Assembly: GCA_030418545.1 (NCBI GenBank)
Contig: QAIB01000001.1
Span: 744,001-808,000, forward strand
Direction of reading: 5' to 3'
DNA from: Xenophilus aerolatus
GTDB taxonomy: Bacteria > Pseudomonadota > Gammaproteobacteria > Burkholderiales > Burkholderiaceae_C
DNA: 64,000 nt
Shown here: piece after piece, positions 55,349 to 64,000 of the stretch
Position numbering within the stretch: the first letter of the stretch is position 1
Layout: each line of letters begins with the position of its first letter
Made by a program: the position numbers and the translations under genes
The notes under the pieces: generated by a model
Database searches by the model: none
What the model was told of the DNA's origin: nothing
The model's input: only the letters and a program-made list of their open reading frames with translations

Positions 55349-57885
55349 GCAGGTACCTTTGCCTCGTCGCTTGCTACGGAATCGATAGCGCCGGACACCG
55401 GAATCCAGAAGGAAAAACGGCATCCGACCACATCCGGACCATTGTAGAGGTTCTCCGCCTGCATCCGGCCGCGGTGGGATTCCACGATCGTCCGGCACAG
55501 GTTGAGCCCGATGCCCATGCCCTCGGGCTTGGTGGAGAAGAAGGCCTCGTACAGCCGCTCCATGACCTCCGGTGCCAGGCCCATGCCTGTGTCCTGGACC
55601 GAGAACTCGACGGCGTTGTGGCCATCGACCACCTTCGGCACCACCCGCAGCTCCACGCTGCGGCGCGCCACCGGCCGGTCGGCCAGGTCGATCGACTCGG
55701 CCGCGTTCTTCATCAGGTTGACCAGCACCTGCTCGATCAGGATGCGGTCCACGCGCAGGATGGGCAGGCGCGCGGCGACGTAGTGGTTCAGGCGCACGTT
55801 GCGCCGGCGCAGCTCGATGCCGGCCAGCTCGACGGCCTCGCTCACCATCGTCGACACCTCGGCCGGCGTGCGGTTGGGCTCGCTGCGCTTCACGAAGGTG
55901 CGGATGCGCTGGATGATCTGGCCCGCGCGCTGCGCCTGCTTGGAGGTCTTGTCCAGCGCGGCCAGCAGCGCCTCCTCGTCGATCTGGTGGCTGCGGATGC
56001 GCGAGGCCATCCCGTTGCAGTAGTTGCTGATGGCCGTCAGCGGCTGGTTGAGCTCGTGCGCCACGCTGGAGGCCATCTCGCCCATGGTGATCAGGCGGCT
56101 GGCGGCCTGGGCCTTGTCGGCCTGGGCAGCGGCCTGCTCCTCGGCGTCGCGGCGCGGCGTGATGTCGGTGGCGATCACCAGTTGCGCCAGACGGCCGTCG
56201 ACCCAGGTGAGGTAGCGCGAGCGCACCTCCAGCCATTTGCCCAATTCGGGCAGGAAGATCTCGTTGTTGGCCGCCTGCGCGGCGGTGAGCGTGTCCACCG
56301 GAAGTCCGGCCAGCGCGTCGACGTCGTCGAAGGCGGAGTCCTGCGCCGGCGTGTTCGGCACGCCCGCCTGCGCCACCATGTCGAGGTGCCCTTCGGTGTC
56401 GGAGCCGAACCAGGAGCGGTACATCTTGTTGGCGAACAGCAGTTCCTGGCTGCCCAGCGGCGCGACCGACACCGAGGCATCGAGGGCTTCGAGCACGGTG
56501 GTGAAGCGCTCGTACGAGGCCGACAGCTGCTCGCGGATGCGGGTGGGCTCGGTGATGTCGGTCATCGAGGTCATCCAGCCGGCCTGGTGGCCGTGCGCAT
56601 CGATCAGCGGCGAGACGTACAGGCGGGCGTTGAAGACGCTGCCGTTCTTGCGCTTGACGCGCACCTGGAAGCCGCCAGGCAGCGACCGGCCGTGGATTTC
56701 TTCCTCGAGCCGCTCGCTCATGATCTCGTGGTCGGCTTCGAGCCAGTAGGGGAAGGGCGGCGTCTGGCCGACCAGTTCCTGCTCGCTCCAGCCGGTCATC
56801 GCGCAGAAGGCGGCATTCACATAGGTGATGCGCCCCGAGAGGTCGAGCACCCGCATGCCGGTGAGCATCGAGTTCTCCATGGCGCGCCGGAAGTTGGTCT
56901 CGGCCACCAGCGCCTGCTGCGCCGCCAGCCGGCGGCGGGTGTGGCCCCACATGCCGATCAGCGTCCAGCTCGTGAGCACGCTGAGCGCCGCGACCAGCCA
57001 GAACAGGCCATTGCCGACCAAGCCCTGCGAGGTGCGGTACGCCTGCGCGCGCAGCACCAGCCCGTTGCCCACCGGGGAGACGGGCACTTCGAACTGGTTG
57101 GTGTGTTCCGCCCACGGCAGCAGGCGCACCGCCGCGCCGTCGCGCGGATTCACGGTGTTGCCGGCCAGCAGGCCGTCCTTGCCGTCGAGCAGGGCCACCG
57201 CGTAGCGGGCCGACACCTCCGGCGGCACGCCGTAGCGCAGCAGGCCGTCGATGGAGAACTCGCCAAGCACTACCCCCGCGAACAGCCCCTGGTCGTACAG
57301 GGGGATGTGCAGTTGCAGCATGGAGGGCGGCTCGCGGCCGGCGCCCGGCTGCGAGAACACCGGCTGGCGCAGCTCGCGCGCGAGCGCGTAGTTGCTCTCG
57401 ATCTCGCCGGGGCGCAGGACTTCGCCCTGCGGATGCTGTTGCGAGGGGTGGACGCTGGGCGCCGCATAGCTGGCACGTACGGCACGGCGGTCGTCGATCC
57501 AGCTGATCACCTGGAGCTCGGGGTACTGGCTCACCAGCGACTCGGCGCGGCTGGCGAACTCGTTGGGGTCGATCTCGCGGTTGCCGGCATCGCGCGCCAG
57601 GCGCATCAGCTGTTCCTGCCGCTCGAGCAGGCGCAGGCGAAGGCGCTGCTGCGCGTATTCGACGTCGCGCTTCACGGATTCCTGCTCGCGTTCCATTTCC
57701 TCGGCGCGCAGGTAATAGAACGCCGCCACCAGCGCGGCGAGGAACAGCAGAACCGCCACCAGGGGCATCAGCATGGCGACGCTGTCCTGGATCACCGGCG
57801 TCTGCCGGCGCCACCACCTGCGCCACCACGACAAGGGCGAAGCGGGGACCGCATCGCGGGTGACGGGCAGGCTGGGGACGGACAT
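55345..57885 (-). CDS. PAS-domain sensor histidine kinase
   Basis: 846 residues. A membrane helix near residues 30-55 (AMLMPLVAVLLFLAALVAAFYYL), a periplasmic sensor region, a second helix near 300 (LFWLVAALSVLTSWTLIG), then two PAS domains, an H-box with His610 (SSVAHELNQPLTAIS), and ATP-binding N and G boxes ending in STKPEGMGIGLNLCRTIVE. The layout resembles FixL/DctB-type kinases. Start MSVPSLPV at 57885 is chosen, not the ATG at 57915. Its ligand is unknown. A 17-nt palindromic repeat lies at the 3' end of its coding sequence (55373-55389). Confidence 0.9.
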   Translation of the reverse strand: MSVPSLPVTRDAVPASPLSWWRRWWRRQTPVIQDSVAMLMPLVAVLLFLAALVAAFYYLRAEEMEREQESVKRDVEYAQQRLRLRLLERQEQLMRLARDAGNREIDPNEFASRAESLVSQYPELQVISWIDDRRAVRASYAAPSVHPSQQHPQGEVLRPGEIESNYALARELRQPVFSQPGAGREPPSMLQLHIPLYDQGLFAGVVLGEFSIDGLLRYGVPPEVSARYAVALLDGKDGLLAGNTVNPRDGAAVRLLPWAEHTNQFEVPVSPVGNGLVLRAQAYRTSQGLVGNGLFWLVAALSVLTSWTLIGMWGHTRRRLAAQQALVAETNFRRAMENSMLTGMRVLDLSGRITYVNAAFCAMTGWSEQELVGQTPPFPYWLEADHEIMSERLEEEIHGRSLPGGFQVRVKRKNGSVFNARLYVSPLIDAHGHQAGWMTSMTDITEPTRIREQLSASYERFTTVLEALDASVSVAPLGSQELLFANKMYRSWFGSDTEGHLDMVAQAGVPNTPAQDSAFDDVDALAGLPVDTLTAAQAANNEIFLPELGKWLEVRSRYLTWVDGRLAQLVIATDITPRRDAEEQAAAQADKAQAASRLITMGEMASSVAHELNQPLTAISNYCNGMASRIRSHQIDEEALLAALDKTSKQAQRAGQIIQRIRTFVKRSEPNRTPAEVSTMVSEAVELAGIELRRRNVRLNHYVAARLPILRVDRILIEQVLVNLMKNAAESIDLADRPVARRSVELRVVPKVVDGHNAVEFSVQDTGMGLAPEVMERLYEAFFSTKPEGMGIGLNLCRTIVESHRGRMQAENLYNGPDVVGCRFSFWIPVSGAIDSVASDEAKVPA
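55373..55389. repeat. 17-nt palindromic repeat at the 3' end of the sensor kinase gene
   Basis: GCTACGGAATCGATAGC: two differences from the reference copy. It is in frame and encodes part of the last residues of the kinase (AIDSVAS), past the catalytic domain. Confidence 0.55.
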
Positions 57886-58074
57886 CGTTCCAGTGTAGAG
57901 GGTCGGCTTCCGCAACGTGGATCGAGACCCTGATGCGCGATGGCAAGCCTGCCGAATATTTCACATAAAGAAATCAATACGCACCATTTGGAATGAGCAA
58001 TTTTTTGTGAGACACTGCCGCGGCCGCAGGAAGCGGCACTAAATTACTGCCCACACACATCAAGGAGACACAGG

Positions 58075-60792
58075 ATGTCGGCGAATCCCGAGAACCACTT
58101 CGGCGCGGCTGCGAACGACGCGGACACGCAGGAAACCAAGGAGTGGAGGGATGCCCTCTCCGCCGTCATCCAGGCCGAAGGCCCAGCACGCGCCCACTTC
58201 CTGCTGGAAGAGCTGCTCGAGCACGCGCGCCAGAACAGCGTGGACATGCCGTTCTCGGCCAACACCGGCTACGTGAACACCATCGAGCCCGAGATGGAGG
58301 CGCGCAGCCCCGGCAACCTCGAGATCGAGCAGCGCCTGCGCGCCTACATGCGCTGGAACGCCATGGCGATGGTGGTCAAGGCCAACCGCCACCACCCGCC
58401 CGAAGGCGGCGACCTGGGCGGCCACATCGGCTCCTTCGCATCGCTGGCCAGCATGTTCGGCGCCGGCTTCAACCACTTCTGGCAGGCCGAGAGCGAGAAG
58501 CACGGTGGCGACCTGCTTTACATCCAGGGCCACGTCTCGCCCGGCATCTACGCCCGCGCCTACCTCGAAGGGCGCCTGACCGAAGAGCAACTGCTGAACT
58601 TCCGCCAGGAAGTCGACGGCAAGGGCCTGTCGAGCTACCCGCACCCGAAGCTGATGCCCGAGTTCTGGCAGTTCCCGACGGTGTCGATGGGCCTGGGCCC
58701 GCTGATGGCCATCTACCAGGCGCGCTTCCTGAAGTACCTGCATGCCCGCGGCATCGCCGACACCGCCAACCGCAAGGTCTGGGTCTTCTGCGGCGACGGC
58801 GAGATGGACGAGGTCGAATCGCTGGGCGCCATCGGCCTCGCTGCGCGCGAGAACCTCGACAACCTGATCTTCGTCATCAACTGCAACCTGCAGCGCCTGG
58901 ACGGCCCGGTGCGCGGCAACGGCAAGATCATCCAGGAGCTCGAAGGCGAATTCCGCGGCTCGGGCTGGAACGTCATCAAGCTGATCTGGGGCAAGGGCTG
59001 GGACGCGCTGCTCGCCAAGGACCATGACGGCGCCCTGCGCGAGCTCATGATGAAGACCAACGACGGCGACTACCAGGCCATGAAGGCCAACGACGGCGCC
59101 TACGTCCGCAAGCACTTCTTCGGCCGCGACCCGCGCACGGCCAAGATGGTCGAGAACATGACGGACGACGAGATCTGGAATCTGCAGCGCGGCGGCCACG
59201 ACTCGCAGAAGGTGTATGCCGCCTTCCACGCCGCGCAGAACCATGAGGGCCAGCCCACCGTGCTGCTCGTGAAGACCGTCAAGGGCTTCGGCATGGGCAA
59301 GATCGGCGAAGGCAAGAACACCGTCCACCAGACCAAGAAGCTCAGCGACGAGGACATCAAGGTCTTCCGCGACCGCTTCAACATCCCGATCCCGGACAGC
59401 CAGGTCGCCGAGCTGCCCTTCTACAAGCCGGCCGACGACACGCCGGAGATGAAGTACCTGCACGAGCGCCGCAAGGCCCTGGGCGGCTACCTGCCGCACC
59501 GCCGCGTGAAGGCCGACGAGAGCTTCACCGTGCCCGCGCTCGAGACCTTCAAGGCGGTGCTCGAGCCCACGGCCGAGGGCCGCGAGATCAGCACCACGCA
59601 GGCCTACGTGCGCTTCCTCACGCAGTTGCTGCGAGACCAGGCCCTGGGCCCGCGCGTCGTGCCCATCCTGGTGGACGAGGCCCGCACCTTCGGTATGGAA
59701 GGCCTGTTCCGCCAGGTCGGTATCTACAACCCGCACGGTCAGCAGTACACCCCGGTCGACAAGGACCAGGTCATGTACTACAAGGAAGACAAGGCCGGCC
59801 AGATCCTGCAGGAAGGCATCAACGAAGCCGGCGGCATGGCCAGCTGGATCGCGGCGGCCACGAGCTACAGCACGAACAACCGCATCATGGTGCCGTTCTA
59901 CGTGTACTACTCGATGTTCGGCTTCCAGCGCATCGGCGATCTGGCCTGGGCGGCCGGCGACATGCAGGCCCGCGGCTTCCTGCTGGGCGGCACCTCGGGT
60001 CGCACCACGCTCAACGGCGAAGGCCTGCAGCACGAGGACGGCCACAGCCACATCCTCGCGGGCACGATCCCGAACTGCGTGAGCTACGACCCCACCTTCG
60101 CGCACGAGGTCGGCGTCATCCTGCACCACGGCCTGAAGCGCATGGTCGAGAAGCAGGAGAACGTCTACTACTACCTCACGCTGCTCAACGAGAACTACGC
60201 GATGCCCGGCCTGCAGCCCGGCACCGAGGAGCAGATCATCAAGGGCATGTACCTGAGCAAGCAGGCGCCGGCCATCAAGGGCAAGAACGTGCCCACGGTG
60301 CAGCTGCTGGGCAGCGGCACCATCCTGCGCGAATCCTTCTTTGCCCAGGAGCTGCTCGAGAAGGACTGGGGCGTGGCCGCGAGCGTGTGGAGCTGCCCGA
60401 GCTTCAACGAGCTGGCGCGCGACGGCCAGGACGTCGACCGCTGGAACCTGCTGCACCCGACCGACGAGCAGCGCGTGCCCTTCGTGGCGCAGCAGCTGGG
60501 CGGCACGACCGGTCCCGTCGTCGCCTCGACCGACTACATGAAGGCCTACGCCGAGCAGATCCGTCCCTTCATCCCCAAGGGCCGCAGCTACCGCGTGCTG
60601 GGCACCGACGGCTTCGGCCGCAGCGACTTCCGCAGCAAGCTGCGCGAGCACTTCGAGATCAACCGCCACTACATCGTGGTCGCCGCGCTGCGTGCGCTGG
60701 CCGACGACGGCGCGGTGCCCGCGACCAAGGTCGCCGAAGCGATCAAGAAGTACGCCATCAAGGCCGACAAGATCAACCCGCTCTACGCGTAA
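58075..60792 (+). CDS. aceE: pyruvate dehydrogenase E1 component, homodimeric type
   Basis: 905 residues. The TPP-binding segment FCGDGEMDEVESLG with INCNLQRLDGPVRGN, and NTGYVNTIEPEMEARSPG near the start, are diagnostic of AceE. AAGGAG lies upstream of the ATG. It decarboxylates pyruvate and transfers the acetyl group to the lipoyl domain of AceF. The 189-base gap upstream is A+T-richer, but I see no clear promoter or regulator site. Confidence 0.97.
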   Translation: MSANPENHFGAAANDADTQETKEWRDALSAVIQAEGPARAHFLLEELLEHARQNSVDMPFSANTGYVNTIEPEMEARSPGNLEIEQRLRAYMRWNAMAMVVKANRHHPPEGGDLGGHIGSFASLASMFGAGFNHFWQAESEKHGGDLLYIQGHVSPGIYARAYLEGRLTEEQLLNFRQEVDGKGLSSYPHPKLMPEFWQFPTVSMGLGPLMAIYQARFLKYLHARGIADTANRKVWVFCGDGEMDEVESLGAIGLAARENLDNLIFVINCNLQRLDGPVRGNGKIIQELEGEFRGSGWNVIKLIWGKGWDALLAKDHDGALRELMMKTNDGDYQAMKANDGAYVRKHFFGRDPRTAKMVENMTDDEIWNLQRGGHDSQKVYAAFHAAQNHEGQPTVLLVKTVKGFGMGKIGEGKNTVHQTKKLSDEDIKVFRDRFNIPIPDSQVAELPFYKPADDTPEMKYLHERRKALGGYLPHRRVKADESFTVPALETFKAVLEPTAEGREISTTQAYVRFLTQLLRDQALGPRVVPILVDEARTFGMEGLFRQVGIYNPHGQQYTPVDKDQVMYYKEDKAGQILQEGINEAGGMASWIAAATSYSTNNRIMVPFYVYYSMFGFQRIGDLAWAAGDMQARGFLLGGTSGRTTLNGEGLQHEDGHSHILAGTIPNCVSYDPTFAHEVGVILHHGLKRMVEKQENVYYYLTLLNENYAMPGLQPGTEEQIIKGMYLSKQAPAIKGKNVPTVQLLGSGTILRESFFAQELLEKDWGVAASVWSCPSFNELARDGQDVDRWNLLHPTDEQRVPFVAQQLGGTTGPVVASTDYMKAYAEQIRPFIPKGRSYRVLGTDGFGRSDFRSKLREHFEINRHYIVVAALRALADDGAVPATKVAEAIKKYAIKADKINPLYA

Positions 60793-60836
60793 CCAACAAC
60801 CAGAACACACACGCCTAGCGGCGGGAGACACAGAAC

Positions 60837-62522
60837 ATGGCAGCCATTGAAGTGAAGGTGCCGGACATCGGCGATTTCGACGAAGTCGCGGTGATCGAGG
60901 TGCTGGTGAAGGTGGGCGACACGGTCAAGGCCGAACAGTCGCTGATCACGGTCGAGTCGGACAAGGCCTCGATGGAGATTCCGTCGTCCGCCGCCGGCGT
61001 GGTGAAGGAACTGAAGGTCGACGTCGGCTCGAAGGTGAGCGAGGGCTCGGTCGTGCTGGTCCTCGAGGCCGAAGGGGCGGGCGCCGCGGCACCCGCACCG
61101 GCCCCTGCGGCGGCACCGGCTTCCGAGCCGAAAGCGGCTGCAGCGCCCGCTGCGCCTGCGCAGCCTGCTACGAATTCAGGAGCAAGCGCTGCTGTCGGCC
61201 CGGTCGAGGTCAAGGTGCCCGACATCGGCGACTTCAAGGACGTCGCCGTGATCGAGGTCCTCGTCAAGCCCGGCGACACCATCAAGGAAGAGCAGTCGCT
61301 CATCACCGTCGAGTCGGACAAGGCGTCGATGGAGATCCCGTCGTCCGCGGCCGGCACGCTCAAGGAGCTGAAGGTCAAGGTCGGCGACACGGTCAACATC
61401 GGCGACCTGATCGCCGTGCTCGAAGGGGCAGGGGGCTCGGCAGCGCCCGCACCGGCGCCGGCAGCTGCCGCCGCCGCGGCGCCTGCGCCCGTCGCATCGG
61501 CCACGTCGCCCGCACCCGCGCCCGCTGCTGCGGCGCCCGCGGCGGCCGCACCCGCGCACGACCCGACCAAGGCGCCCACCGGCAGCCTGCCGCATGCCTC
61601 GCCCTCGGTGCGCAAGTTCGCGCGCGAGCTCGGCGTGCCGCTGGAAGAGGTCAAGGGTTCCGGTCCCAAGGGCCGCATCACCGAAGCCGACGTCCAGGCC
61701 TTCACCAAGGCCGTGATGAGCGGCGCCACGCAGACCAGGGCCTCGGCTGCCAAGGCGCCGGCCGGCGGTGGCGGCGCCGACGGCGCGGCGCTGGGCCTCA
61801 TTCCCTGGCCGAAGGTGGACTTCACCAAGTTCGGCACGGTGGAGCGCAAGGACCTCTCGCGCATCAAGAAGCTCAGCGGCGCCAACCTGCACCGCAACTG
61901 GGTGATGATCCCGCACGTCACCAACAACGACGAGGCCGACATCACCGAGCTGGAGGCCTTCCGCGTCTCCACCAACAAGGAGAACGAGAAGTCGGGCGTC
62001 AAGGTGACCATGCTGGCCTTCGTCATCAAGGCGGTGGTCGCGGCACTGAAGAAATTCCCCGAGTTCAACACCAGCCTGGACGGCGACACGCTCGTCTACA
62101 AGCAGTACTTCAACATCGGCTTCGCGGCGGACACGCCCAACGGCCTGGTGGTGCCGGTGCTCAAGGACGCGGACAAGAAGGGCATCATCCAGATCAGCCA
62201 GGAGATGGGCGAGCTCGCCAAGAAGGCGCGCGACGGCAAGCTCGGCTCGGCCGACATGCAGGGCGGCTGCTTCTCGATCAGCTCGCTGGGCGGTATCGGC
62301 GGCACGCACTTCACGCCGATCATCAACGCACCCGAAGTCGCCATCCTGGGCCTGTCGAAGGGCCAGATGAAGCCGGTGTGGGACGGCAAGCAGTTCGTGC
62401 CGCGCCTGGTGCTGCCGCTGTCGCTGTCGTACGACCACCGCGTCATCGATGGCGCCGCGGCCGCGCGTTTCAACGCGTTCCTGGGCCAGCTGCTGGCGGA
62501 CTACCGCCGCATCGTCCTCTGA
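60837..62522 (+). CDS. aceF: pyruvate dehydrogenase E2, dihydrolipoamide acetyltransferase with two lipoyl domains
   Basis: 561 residues. Two lipoyl domains with modified Lys43 and Lys162 (each in ESDKASME), Ala/Pro-rich linkers, a peripheral-subunit-binding domain ([21 protein letters not shown]) and the catalytic domain with HRVIDG. It transfers the acetyl group to CoA and forms the core of the complex. A copy of the 17-nt repeat is in the first linker (61167-61183). Confidence 0.97.
   Translation: MAAIEVKVPDIGDFDEVAVIEVLVKVGDTVKAEQSLITVESDKASMEIPSSAAGVVKELKVDVGSKVSEGSVVLVLEAEGAGAAAPAPAPAAAPASEPKAAAAPAAPAQPATNSGASAAVGPVEVKVPDIGDFKDVAVIEVLVKPGDTIKEEQSLITVESDKASMEIPSSAAGTLKELKVKVGDTVNIGDLIAVLEGAGGSAAPAPAPAAAAAAAPAPVASATSPAPAPAAAAPAAAAPAHDPTKAPTGSLPHASPSVRKFARELGVPLEEVKGSGPKGRITEADVQAFTKAVMSGATQTRASAAKAPAGGGGADGAALGLIPWPKVDFTKFGTVERKDLSRIKKLSGANLHRNWVMIPHVTNNDEADITELEAFRVSTNKENEKSGVKVTMLAFVIKAVVAALKKFPEFNTSLDGDTLVYKQYFNIGFAADTPNGLVVPVLKDADKKGIIQISQEMGELAKKARDGKLGSADMQGGCFSISSLGGIGGTHFTPIINAPEVAILGLSKGQMKPVWDGKQFVPRLVLPLSLSYDHRVIDGAAAARFNAFLGQLLADYRRIVL
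61167..61183. repeat. 17-nt palindromic repeat in the aceF linker
   Basis: GCTACGAATTCAGGAGC: left arm close to the family (GCTACGAA), right arm with TCAGGAGC. It encodes ATNSGA in the flexible linker between the two lipoyl domains, where extra residues would be tolerated. Confidence 0.45.
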
Positions 62523-62544
62523 CGCTCACCGCGGGCCACAACCG

Positions 62545-63132
62545 ATGACAACCGTGGTGGCCGTTCGCAAGGGCGGCCAGGTGGCGATCGGTGCCGACAC
62601 GCTCGTGACCTTCGGGGACACGCGGCTGTCGCACCGCTCCGAGGACAACCGCAAGCTGTTCACCATCGACGGCGCGAACGGGCGCAACGTGTTCGCCGCC
62701 TCGGGGTCGATCGCGCACTTTCCGGTGCTGCGACATGCGCTCGCGGCCATGCCCAAGGCCGACATCCGGCTGGGCAGCAAGGACGAGGTGTTCCTCACCT
62801 TCACCAAGCTGCACCCGATGCTCAAGGAGACCTTCTTCCTCCAGACCAAGGAGGAGGACCACGATCCCTACGAGTCCAGCCAGTTCAGCCTTTTGCTCGC
62901 CAACGCGAGCGGCATCTACGGCGTGTACAGCTATCGCGAGGTCTTCGAGTTCAAGGAATTCTGGAGCATCGGCTCGGGCCGCAGCTTCGCGCTCGGCGCC
63001 ATGCACGCCGCCTACGGTCGCGCCAAGGGCGCGCGCGAAGTGGCCGAGGCGGGGCTGGCCGCGGGTTGCGAGTTCGACCGCAGCACGGCGGGCCCGCTGG
63101 AAATCATCACTCTCAAACTCAAGGGCGCCTGA
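62545..63132 (+). CDS. proteasome-type Ntn hydrolase, HslV/BPH-like
   Basis: 195 residues. The protein opens MTTVVAVRKGGQVAIGADTL, matching HslV-type proteasome subunits: removal of Met exposes a catalytic Thr, with Asp18 and a nearby Lys37 as likely partners. SGSIAHF and IGSGRSFALGAMHAAY are the usual later strands. It lacks the HslU partner gene here and fits the betaproteobacterial proteasome homologue (BPH) subgroup better than true HslV. It sits between aceF (22 bases) and lpdA (51 bases), so it is part of the pyruvate dehydrogenase operon. Activity and partner are unknown. Confidence 0.7.
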   Translation: MTTVVAVRKGGQVAIGADTLVTFGDTRLSHRSEDNRKLFTIDGANGRNVFAASGSIAHFPVLRHALAAMPKADIRLGSKDEVFLTFTKLHPMLKETFFLQTKEEDHDPYESSQFSLLLANASGIYGVYSYREVFEFKEFWSIGSGRSFALGAMHAAYGRAKGAREVAEAGLAAGCEFDRSTAGPLEIITLKLKGA

Positions 63133-63183
63133 AACCGCAAGGTTGGCGTCCGCACACCAAACACTGACTAGGGGACAGCGCAC

Positions 63184-64000
63184 ATGAGCGAACAACAAGT
63201 CAAGGTGCCGGACATCGGCGATTTCAGCGAAGTCGCGGTGATCGAGGTGCTGGTCAAGCCCGGCGACACGATCAAGGTCGAGCAGTCGCTCATCACCGTC
63301 GAGTCCGACAAGGCCTCGATGGAGATCCCGTCGAGCCACGCCGGCGTGGTCAAGTCGGTGGCCGTGAAGGTCGGCGACAAGGTGAGCGAAGGCTCGGTGG
63401 TGCTGACCGTGGAGGCGACCGAAAGCGCGGCGGCACCTGCGCCCGCGCCGGCCGCGGCGCCGGCCCCTGCGGCTGCTGCGCCAAAAGCGGCGCCGGCGCC
63501 CGCCCCGTCTGCGGCGCCGGCGATCAAATCCGCAGCATCCACCTACACCGGCAAGGTCGACATCGAGTGCGACACGCTGGTGCTGGGCGCCGGCCCGGGC
63601 GGCTATTCGGCCGCCTTCCGCTCGGCCGACCTGGGCATGAAGACGGTGCTGGTCGAGCGCTACGCTACGCTCGGTGGCGTCTGCCTGAACGTGGGCTGCA
63701 TCCCGTCCAAGGCGCTGCTGCACGTCGCCGCCGTGATGGACGAGGTCAAGCATTTCGCCGACCTGGGCGTCGAGTTCGGCGCGCCCAAGATCGACCGCGC
63801 CAAGCTGCTCGCGCACAAGAACAAGGTCGTGGGCAAGCTCACCGGCGGGCTCACCGCGATGGCGAAGATGCGCAAGGTAACCACCGTGCGCGGCCTGGGC
63901 ACCTTCCTCGATGCCTACCACCTCGAGGTCGACGAGACCACCGGCAGCGGCTCGGAAACGACCGGCAGCAAGAAGGTCGTCAAGTTCCGCAACGCCATCA
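63184..64000 (+). CDS. lpdA: dihydrolipoyl dehydrogenase with N-terminal lipoyl domain (3' end outside window)
   Basis: 272 residues visible. An N-terminal lipoyl domain with Lys43 (ESDKASME) is almost identical to those of AceF, followed by an Ala/Pro linker (residues ~80-118). The FAD domain then starts [22 protein letters not shown], with the redox disulfide in [21 protein letters not shown] precedes the ATG. It reoxidises dihydrolipoamide for the pyruvate dehydrogenase complex. The NAD-binding and interface domains lie past the end of the window. Confidence 0.95.
   Translation, partial: MSEQQVKVPDIGDFSEVAVIEVLVKPGDTIKVEQSLITVESDKASMEIPSSHAGVVKSVAVKVGDKVSEGSVVLTVEATESAAAPAPAPAAAPAPAAAAPKAAPAPAPSAAPAIKSAASTYTGKVDIECDTLVLGAGPGGYSAAFRSADLGMKTVLVERYATLGGVCLNVGCIPSKALLHVAAVMDEVKHFADLGVEFGAPKIDRAKLLAHKNKVVGKLTGGLTAMAKMRKVTTVRGLGTFLDAYHLEVDETTGSGSETTGSKKVVKFRNAI

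Noticed and set aside
57886-58074. Promoter and PdhR-like operator upstream of aceE
   Set aside because: The gap is A+T-rich, but no -35/-10 pair with good spacing or clear palindrome for a known regulator was found.
62545-63132. Reading the Ntn hydrolase as a true HslV
   Set aside because: No hslU is adjacent and several residues near the expected Lys differ; BPH-like is the safer description.

Overview
The window is about 68-70% G+C, densely coded DNA from a betaproteobacterium. The operon iscR-iscS-iscU-iscA-hscB-hscA-fdx, a homodimeric pyruvate dehydrogenase (aceE-aceF-lpd with an N-terminal lipoyl domain on Lpd), an intracellular PHB depolymerase and a free-standing RnfB-like ferredoxin point to Burkholderiales, most likely Comamonadaceae (Variovorax/Acidovorax type). 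That placement is inferred from gene content and protein resemblance; no search was run.

Layout: (1) 1-471, the end of a LysR-type regulator. (2) 550-4392, a four-gene operon (opine-type dehydrogenase, 3-hydroxyacyl-CoA dehydrogenase, alpha/beta hydrolase, zinc-independent MDR reductase) behind a near-consensus sigma-70 promoter. (3) 4389-4886 (-), a MarR regulator, divergent from (4) 5018-17295: iorA- and iorB-like genes, a flavin/2Fe-2S reductase, Rieske oxygenase alpha and beta, an acyl-CoA ligase, an Ltp2-like thiolase-fold protein, a DUF35-SDR fusion, an isatin-hydrolase-like cyclase-family protein and an SDR. (5) 17348-26596, three related periplasmic binding proteins, a second Rieske pair and a Liv-type ABC transporter (LivH, a LivM-LivG fusion, LivF). 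(6) 26583-30815, a second ligase, two SDRs, a second MarR regulator and a thioesterase. Blocks 3-6 resemble the auxin (indole-3-acetate) catabolic iad locus known from Variovorax and Bradyrhizobium. The gene set allows a CoA-dependent route: oxygenation to dioxindole-3-acetate, CoA activation, retro-aldol cleavage to isatin plus acetyl-CoA, then hydrolysis to isatinate. A 14-bp inverted repeat of the form GTTTAG-N2-CTAAAT lies at two cluster promoters, and a degenerate copy lies at a third.

(7) 30831-37302, miscellaneous genes: Lrp regulator, DMT exporter, RnfB-like ferredoxin, PHB depolymerase with a basic tail, YitT-like protein, nucleotidyltransferase-like protein, aspartate aminotransferase. 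(8) 37472-39583, uvrB. (9) 39834-46042, the isc operon followed by dnaQ, with an intrinsic terminator between iscA and hscB. (10) 46095-46169, tRNA-Val(CAC). (11) 46599-57885, LhgO-like oxidase, YqjD/YqjE-type membrane proteins, pyrD, rpiA, a glutaredoxin-like protein, prlC, folD and a PAS kinase/FixJ-type regulator pair. (12) 58075 to the end, the pyruvate dehydrogenase operon, with a proteasome-like (HslV/BPH) gene between aceF and lpd.

A 17-nt palindromic element with GCTA-type outer arms (core GCTATCGAATCGATAGC) occurs at least seven times between 32.5 and 61.2 kb, often at or just past the 3' ends of genes and sometimes inside coding sequence. No insertion sequence, prophage, rRNA or CRISPR array was seen.
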